Source of the DNA: Pollenia angustigena
Taxonomy: Eukaryota; Arthropoda; Insecta; Diptera; Polleniidae
DNA: 64,000 bases
Direction: 5' to 3'
Assembly (NCBI GenBank): GCA_930367215.1
Contig: OV884056.1
Coordinates: 84,889,285-84,953,284, forward strand
Below, piece after piece: positions 48,901 through 57,900 of the stretch. Each line of letters starts with the position of its first letter. The first letter of the stretch is position 1. Below the pieces are notes generated by a model. It saw only the letters and a program-made list of their open reading frames with translations, was not told where the DNA came from and made no database searches. The translations under genes were made by a program, and so were the position numbers.

Positions 48901-51900
48901 TTTATTTATTTCATTTTCCATATTCACAAAAACATTAAATAAAAAATTAAATCTTATTTGATTAAATGATTCATTTTTAGCGCTATCACTATTGCAAATG
49001 TTTTTACTGTTGAAGGTGCTAAGCTAAGGGTTCTATATCAACAGTCTTTTTACCCGACTTGAAATTTTTATTACGTCCAATTTTAGTTCCAAACGAATGC
49101 TTTTCTTTGCACTCATTTTTCTACACAACTTCTTATTAAGAAGTAACTTCTAACTTCCTAACACGCAACTATGTATACTTGGAATTACTAACCTAACAGA
49201 AATAAATGGGAATTAGCCTTTTTACACGCAAATAGAAAAATTCTTCACATGTGATTATGACTACAGCGAAAAAATACAATCGTATGTAGCGACGCAAATC
49301 GAAATCATAAAAACGCAAAGTGGATTTAACCAATTTTTAAAAAGCGAACCAAATAGAATCGACGCAAATCGGGGCTCTAGTGTATATTTTTTGCAGTATC
49401 GATGGCATTCATATAATTGTAGAATTCGAATTACTAATGCTTCAATGAAAGCCACCTGGTTTGTGATGGGCTAACAATATTTTTGTTTAATTTCCAATAA
49501 TTTTTGTAGTTCGGAAAAATTGATTTTTACATTTTGGACTATTCGTAATATAATTGTAAATATTTCTTGTGTTTTATTGATGCCCGAAAATCGTCATAAC
49601 CCTATTTTCTTTAGTAAAAAAATCGTCAGTCGTCATTTTACTGTATTTTCTCAAAAAAAAAATCGTCAAAATGACGAAAAATCGTCACCTCTAACAACCT
49701 TGCCTTCAGCACAAGTGGTAAAGGTGCTATCAGACAGGATGTATTTTACATATGTACTGCCACCTTTCTTACCCATATGTAATTCCGTATGTATGTCAAA
49801 ATTTCCATTTTACATACGATTCATAATTTTTGCTATCACACCTGCTTAATGTTATGTCCTTATGACATAACCTGTAAATGTAAAAAAAAGCTGACTTTTT
49901 AACGTGTATAAACAAACCAGCTGTTTTGTTTATGTTTGCCACAGGAAAATAGAGCGTGTTCTAATCGAAAAAATTACATATGTATTTCCACATGTATTTT
50001 ACACATGCAAAGTTTCATATGTATCACACGATGTGTACAACTTTTACAGATGGAAAATTTGACAGTACATATGTAAAATACATCCCGTCTGATAGCACCT
50101 CAAATAAGGGTATACTAAGTTTGGCATTCCATGTGAAGCTAACAAGTATTGAACACAATACTTTTTAATACATATCATAGTATTTCATAGTAGCAAATAA
50201 CATTTACCACCCGATTGCATTCTCATCTTGACAACTTTGTATAAACAAAAAAATAAAAAATGGATTGCGAAAACCTCGTAAGCGCTTTAAAAAATGACAT
50301 TTGCATAGAATGGTTTTTATATTTTAAGTTGGAAATGTTAAAGTCTCACCCATAAATTTTTTGTTTTTGAAATAAAGACAATGTGGATAGTTCCAGGGCA
50401 ATTTTCAATTTTTGGTGGGGCGCCTGGCCCTCAAAGTCCTTAACTTCGGCAGAAACGACACTTTTCGTCGAGTAACTTAACCTACTAGTTTAACCCGGTG
50501 CGCTTTGCTGCCCCCATCGAAATAAAATTAGTAAAAAATATTTTAAAACAAATCTCGTGTATTGATAACAAAGCAACTTGTACTAAATTTTAATGCTTTT
50601 ACAGTAACCGTTCAGATATACAAAAATTTCAAGTGTATTCGTATGGGAGGTGCCATGCCTACTTTTCCCATTGTACCTACTTTTAAAAGATGTTGTGTAA
50701 TATTATCTAAGCTATTGGTACAAAATTAGAATACTTTCGCTATTACAGTACTCAAAATATATGGAAATCTCTATTGTCATTGAATGAGAGGTGCCACGCG
50801 TACTTAAAAATAAAAAATATTAATCGCCTATGTTAAGCGACGGGTGATCAGAAAATTACTATGAAAAATTCAGGAAAATCGGTTCAGTAGCTTAGGAGTC
50901 TATAGGGAACAAAATAACATACGCTTTTTCAATTATATATTATTAATGACTCCCCCTGCACCTACTCCCTTAATTTTTATTTTGAAAGGTGTAGTTTACC
51001 ATAAGAGTGGGTCCTACAAAGCTTGAAGAAGTTTTGTCTTCAGATAGTCGATATTTAATACTTTCGTCTGTGGGGGCACTGCTCTTCCTCCGTCTACTCC
51101 GCCCATTTTTTTTTTATATATAGTTGACCATAATAGGGGCTTCTTAAATGTGTAGTTAAGAATGACTGCTTCCAAGTTTGAATTTTCTTACTATTACCGT
51201 TCTTAAGATATGCGATATTGAACATTGGCGTCCTATGAGGGGAACCACTTCCCCTGATATTTAATTTGAATTTCGGGTTTTAGAATATCCTTCAGCAAAA
51301 AGTTAAAGACAATGGATGAAGCGGCTCTTAATATATGCTATACTTTAAGTGGCATCCTATGGAGGGTTTTTTTTTACTTTTTTGGTTTTTTAATACTAGA
51401 AATTAAATCAAAACCGAATTTTGTGATAAGCGAACCATAATTTACGATAGGTTCAATATTATATCCCCTCCTGAAAACCATTTTAATACGCCTAATAATA
51501 TTTCTAATTTTATATTAAAATTGAGCAACAAATTATAGAACTAAGGTCAGGTTTTATACAGATTGGCTTATAATTTACAGATCTCATATAAAGCCCACTT
51601 CTGAAATATTCGAACTCTCGGTGGAGGGTTATAAAGAATCGGCATAGCCGAACATAGAACTATTGTTTTTTTTTTTAATATTGAAATAAAACCATTTTCT
51701 TACTAAAAATAATTTCTAGGTCTTCGAAAGATGTTTCTCACAATAATAATGAATAAAATGTTTTCACTTTTCTAATTTTTAGCCAACGTACTATACAGGA
51801 AACAAAAGGCTGGGATGTTTTCAGAGATCCACCCATTAAAATAGAATCGGGTTCAACGGCAAATCAAGAATGTCTAGAATTAACTGTAAAAATTTTAAAA

Positions 51901-54900
51901 ATCTTTGCCTACATTTTCACATTTGTCCTGGTATTGGCGGGTGGTGTGGTGGCAAAAGGCTGTGTATTATTTATGACATCACAACTCCGTAAAGATAAAA
52001 AAATAGAATACTGTAATAAAGATTTAGTAAGTGACAAAACTTTTCTATTTTTAGTAATCGTCCATATTATGAAACATTTACTGCAGAAACTTTATTTTAA
52101 AACTGCATTCGTGTCCATAAAACAAAACTTTTGTTTGGCAGCATTTAAGTATTTTGTATGAATTCTCTCTTTCTTTCAATAACATTCTCTCTTTCTTTCA
52201 ATAACAAACTCACAAAAACTGCTTGTACACGAAACAAAGTATACTTTTTCATTCGTCTTTCCCCTTTCATTAACAAACTCAAATGTTTCGCCTCAAATGT
52301 TTCATAATATGGACGAAGACTTAGTAATGAATAAAACACAAATTAATTTTCAATAACTTTCTAACTCCTAAACAGGGTCGTGATAAAACCTTTGTTGTCA
52401 AATTACCCGAAGAAGAACGTATAGCATGGCTCTGGGCTTTGATTATCGCCTTCTCGATACCCGAAGTGGGTTCCCTAATACGTTCGGCCCGTATTTGTTT
52501 CTTCAAAACGTTTAAAGTTCCCCGGAAAAGTCATTTTCTGTTTATGTTTGTAATGGAAAGTTTAAATACATTTGGCACTGCTTTGCTGATGTTTGTTGTT
52601 TTACCGCAATTGGATGCCATCCAGGGGGCCATGTTGACCAATTGCGTATGCGTTATTCCGGGAATCTTAGGCCTAATGTCACGGACCAGCAAGGAAGGCA
52701 AACGTTTTGCCAAAATGTTAATCGATTTAATTGCAGTAGCGGCCCAGGTTACCGGATTTGTTATATGGCCTTTATTGGAAAATCGTAAGGAACTTTGGGT
52801 GATTCCGGTGGCATGTTTGATGGTGTCATGTGGCTGGTGGGAAAATTATGTAACATCACAATCTTCCTTCGGCTTAATACGAATCATGGGCCGAATTAAG
52901 GATGATTTAAAATATACAAGATATTTCAGTCACATGTTTTTGTCTATATGGAAAATTTCCCTATTCCTGTGTTCAGTTTTATTAATTTGGTGGATACAAG
53001 GAGAGGAGCCTGGTAATATTTTCGGTTTATTCAGTGATGCCTTTGGTCCACATAAAATTTCAGTAGATGAATTGGCAACTTCTCTAACCAACAGTTTGCC
53101 CGATACTTTAGATGCTGCCAATATTGACAGTATTGATATTGAGGCCTCCTACAATACAGTGGTCTATGTTTTACTTATACAAATTTTCGGAGCTTATTTG
53201 TGCTATATTTTTGGCAAATTTGCTTGCAAAATTTTAATACAAGGTTTCAGCTACGCTTTTCCAGTTAGCTTAACAGTACCTATTGCCGTTTCTTTGCTTA
53301 TAGCTGCGTGTGGTATTCGTATAGATGATCCTTGCTTCTTCCATGATACAATACCAGATTACTTGTTCTTTACAAGTCCCTCGAACTTCAGATTCAATGA
53401 TTTTGTTACAAATCAAATGGCTTGGGCATGGATTTTATGGCTGTTGTCTCAAACCTGGATTGGCTTACACATTTGGACTCCGAAATGTGAACGCTTAGCC
53501 ACAACCGAGAAATTATTCGTCAAGCCTATGTACTGCTCTCTCTTGATAGATCAATCTATGGCCATGAATAGAAGAAGGGATGATCAGGCTGATGTTAAAA
53601 CTGAAGTAAGTTCTTTCATACGAATCTTCCTTGAAATCTAATTAATCTTTTAAATAATTTGTAGGATCTTTCTGAAATAGAAAAGGAAAAGGGAGATGAA
53701 TACTATGAAACCATTTCGGTACACACAGATGGTTCAGCCATACAAAGTAAGCCCACTATTAAGTCATCTGATCATATTACTAGAATTTATGCATGTTGTA
53801 CTATGTGGCATGAAACGAAGGATGAGATGATGGAGTTTTTAAAGAGTATCATGCGTATGGATGAAGATCAATGTGCCCGAAGAGTGGCACAAAAATATTT
53901 GAGAATAGTAGATCCCGATTATTATGAATTTGAAAGTAAGTAAAAATTTATTTCTTAAAAAATACAAAGTACAATATACATATTAAAAATTTCATCTTAC
54001 AGCCCACACTTTCTTTGATGATTCTTTTGAAATTTCCGATCACAGCGATGAAGATATTCAAGTAAATCGTTTCGTAAAACTTTTAGTAGCCACCATGGAT
54101 GATGCCGCCTCTGAAATTCATCAAACCAGAATACGTTTAAGACCTCCCAAGAAATATCCCACTCCTTATGGTGGCCGTTTGGTCTGGACTCTGCCCGGTA
54201 AAACGAAATTCATTGCCCACTTAAAGGACAAAGATCGAATAAGACATCGTAAGCGTTGGTCTCAAGTCATGTACATGTACTATCTTTTGGGTCATCGTCT
54301 AATGGAACTGCCCATACCGGTAGATCGTAAAGATACTATAGCCGAAAATACTTACCTTTTGACTTTGGATGGTGATATTGATTTCAAGCCAAATGCTGTG
54401 ACTTTACTGGTGGATTTGATGAAAAAGAATAAGAATTTAGGTGCTGCATGTGGACGTATTCACCCTGTGGGTTCTGGTCCTATGGTGTGGTATCAGTTGT
54501 TTGAATATGCAATTGGTCATTGGCTGCAAAAGGCTACCGAACATATGATTGGTTGTGTACTTTGTAGTCCCGGATGTTTCTCTCTTTTCCGTGGCAAAGC
54601 CTTGATGGACGATAATGTTATGAAGAAATATACAACACAATCAGACGAAGCTCGGCATTATGTACAATACGATCAGGGAGAAGATCGTTGGTTGTGTACT
54701 TTGCTGTTGCAACGTGGTTATCGTGTCGAATATTCAGCTGCCTCCGATGCATATACTCACTGTCCCGAAGGTTTCAACGAATTCTACAATCAGCGTCGTC
54801 GTTGGGTACCCTCCACCATTGCCAACATTATGGATTTGCTGGGTGATGCCAAGCGTACCATTAAAATTAATGACAACATTTCATTGCTTTACATCTTTTA

Positions 54901-57900
54901 CCAAATGATGTTAATGGGTGGAACTATTTTGGGTCCTGGTACGATTTTCCTTATGTTGGTGGGTGCTTTTGTAGCTGCCTTCCGTATCGACAATTGGACT
55001 TCTTTCCATTATAATATTATACCCATTCTGAGCTTTATGTTTATTTGTTTCACTTGCAAATCTAATATACAACTGTTTTTCGCTCAAGTTTTGTCTACGG
55101 CCTATGCGCTCATTATGATGGCTGTCATTGTGGGTACCGCGTTGCAGTTAGGTGAGGACGGTATCGGTTCACCTTCAGCTATTTTCTTGATTTCCATGGT
55201 GGGCTCGTTCTTTATAGCGGCGTGTCTGCATCCGCAAGAGTTTTGGTGTATATCTGCAGGTCTTATCTATTTACTATCCATACCTTCTATGTACTTGTTG
55301 TTGATTTTGTATTCCATTATCAACTTGAATGTCGTATCGTGGGGTACTCGAGAAGTTGTAGCTAAGAAAACTAAAAAAGAAATGGAAGCAGAAAAGAAAG
55401 CAGCCGAAGAAGCATCTAAACAGGCGAAACAAAAGAGTATGCTGGGTTTTTTGCAGGGTGGTGTGGGCAATAATGCTGATGATGAGGGCTCTGTGGAGTT
55501 CTCTTTGGCCGGCCTGTTTCGCTGTATATTCTGTACTCATGGCAAAACCTCCGATGAAAAACAGCAACTCACCACTATTGCCGATTCTTTGGATACCATT
55601 AAAAATCGTATTGATAGTATTGAACAAACTATTAATCCCCATGATCCACACGCTCATCGTCATGGCCGCAGACGCACTACATCGAGTGGCTCTAAAGATC
55701 ATCATTTACTCTCCTCGGTAGCCGAAAAGTCAGGTGATGAATCGGAAGAATCTGATACTGATACTTCAGTAGAGCCCAGGCAAGAAAGAGATTTCCTTAC
55801 CAATCCCTATTGGATTGAAGATGCCGAATTACGTAAGGGTGAGGTAGACTTTTTGTCAAGTTCAGAACTACAATTCTGGAAAGATTTGATAGATAAATAT
55901 CTCTTCCCCATCGACAATGATCCTGTTGAACAGGTAAGATGTTTGTTGTCAGTAGATAAGGGAATTATAGTTTTCAAGTAATTCCTGATTTTTTTCTACT
56001 TAAAATGTGGATTTATACGTACAATATTAATATTTAAAATTATTTTACAGCCAAGAAGATAAATTTAAGCGAATTCAGTTAGTTGGGAATTTCAAGTCCT
56101 TGTTTAAAACTTGTAATGTCGATTATCTTTTGCAACATGTAGAATCAAATTTTAAAAATATTGAAACAATAGGTTAATCTTAGTACAAGTGTATTTTTAC
56201 AAAAATGATTCAGCTTTATGCAACAAGAGGAACTGGATCTACTGTTTAACCGTAGCGAGAAATAAATATAGCCCAGTTTTAGCAAATAGCAATATTATCG
56301 TCAAGACATTAGGTTTTCGTTTTGATCTCCATTTCGGAAGTAAATTGACAAAATTCACATTAAGAATCTTTTTAGATCTTATCTGAATTGTTCGAATAGC
56401 ACTTTTCTTTAACATGACATCTCTTAGACATGCCATCTCTTAGACAGGCCATCTCTTAGACAGATGTAATTAAACATTAAACACGAAAAGATATGAATTA
56501 AGTGCTTCCAAATCTATTCTCATTTCAAATTTAACACGTATAAAATCTACGAAATCTCATAGAAGATGTGGCAGTTTTGTGTTTTTTACATCGGCAGAAA
56601 ATACTTGTAAATTGTACTTTCTGAACAAGATTTGTATATTATAAATCCAGGGGTCCAATCACCGCATACGATATCGAGCAAAATTATTTATTTTGGTATC
56701 ATGAAACTCGATATCGAATTAAATGTATTGAATTTGAAATAATAGCATTCGATATCGAGTTTTCATTCGATACGTCAGTGTCTATCGTATGCAAAACAAT
56801 TCGATAGTTTACTCGATACGATAGTATCGAATGCGGTGATTAGACCCCAGTAATCAAAACATTAATTTGTTGTGGACTATAAAGGTCCAATTAGACGTGA
56901 CATAAGCATAATGCCACAGCCGTAACGATGACCGTAGAATCCAAAATTTAATTGGTTTGTATGCTGTGTTTAAGGTCCGATTACACGTGAGATAACCATA
57001 CCAATACTGTATTACCAAAACCACTGTATTACCAAAACGACATAAACATACCATACAAACCAATTCAATTTTTTTGGTATGGTTATGCCACGTCTAATTG
57101 GGACTTAACAAGGCAAGGGACTTGAACCAAATAGTATTTTCTTATGGCTAATAAATCAGTGAATGTTTAAGCGCAGGTTTAGTTGAACTAAGCTTGAATT
57201 TATATGTAGTTTAAACTCTACAGCAGTAAATCAGTGCGCTATATATTATATCTAGACTAAAATAATAATGTGGCAGCACTACGATAAATGACAAATTCAT
57301 ATGGTCTGTATTTGTAGTTCCATTTTATGCGTTAAGATATGGTTTAAATGTTTACTGGTTTAAAGATTCGCTGGTTTAAACACATTATAAACCAAAAGGA
57401 AGGTTTAAACATATTATAAACCAAAAAGGGGTTTTTATTTGCACTGATTAATTAGCCCTCACGGCAAATTTCGCCAAGTTCAGTTATTATTATCTATCAT
57501 TTATAACTGTCAAAAACATATTGTTAACTGGAAGTTGAAGCAATTTTTAGTTTTAACTGAACTTGGTGAAATTGGCTATTAGTCAGATTAAAAATGATTT
57601 TTTTAAGTTTAAGTTAACGGAACGCAAAAAAAAATTTAACTTAATAAGAGTTTACTGTACAACAAAAATTTACTTATCTTTGGAGAAGAAATTGAGAAAG
57701 CAGAGGATAAGAATTTTTTTAACTCATTTCACACCATATATCCTCTGCAATTCTTCACATTTTATTTAAATTAATCAGGTGTTTCATTCGGAAGCTCTAA
57801 ATGAGATTTAAGAACTTTCTAAACGAACGGAATTGCGGGTAAGTTCTTAAATGTCAGTTGCAGAGCAACTATACAAAATTCCTGCATTCTAAAATGCAAC

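Larger units (their letters stand above)
36957..51782 (+). other. kkv: kkv intron 1 (14.8 kb)
   Basis: GT at 36957, AG at 51781-51782. It is filled by three hAT-type elements, a Tc1-type element, several MITEs, tandem repeats at 38130-38880 and the 1.18-kb palindrome. The parts not listed separately (36957-38129, 38881-40090, 40663-42011, 43434-44449, 50947-51782) show no gene. A common fly repeat ends near 51660. Confidence 0.85.

Noticed and set aside
52439..53641. A 400-codon single-exon gene starting at an internal codon
   Set aside because: It is the in-frame part of kkv exon 3 read past its donor; exon boundaries explain it better.
55934..55981. Extension of kkv exon 5 to the stop at 55981
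   Set aside because: gtaaga at 55934 is a good donor and the family protein continues with ARIA from the alternative exons.
56041..56090. Possible kkv exon after the AG near 56050
   Set aside because: The reading after it does not match the family and soon meets stops.
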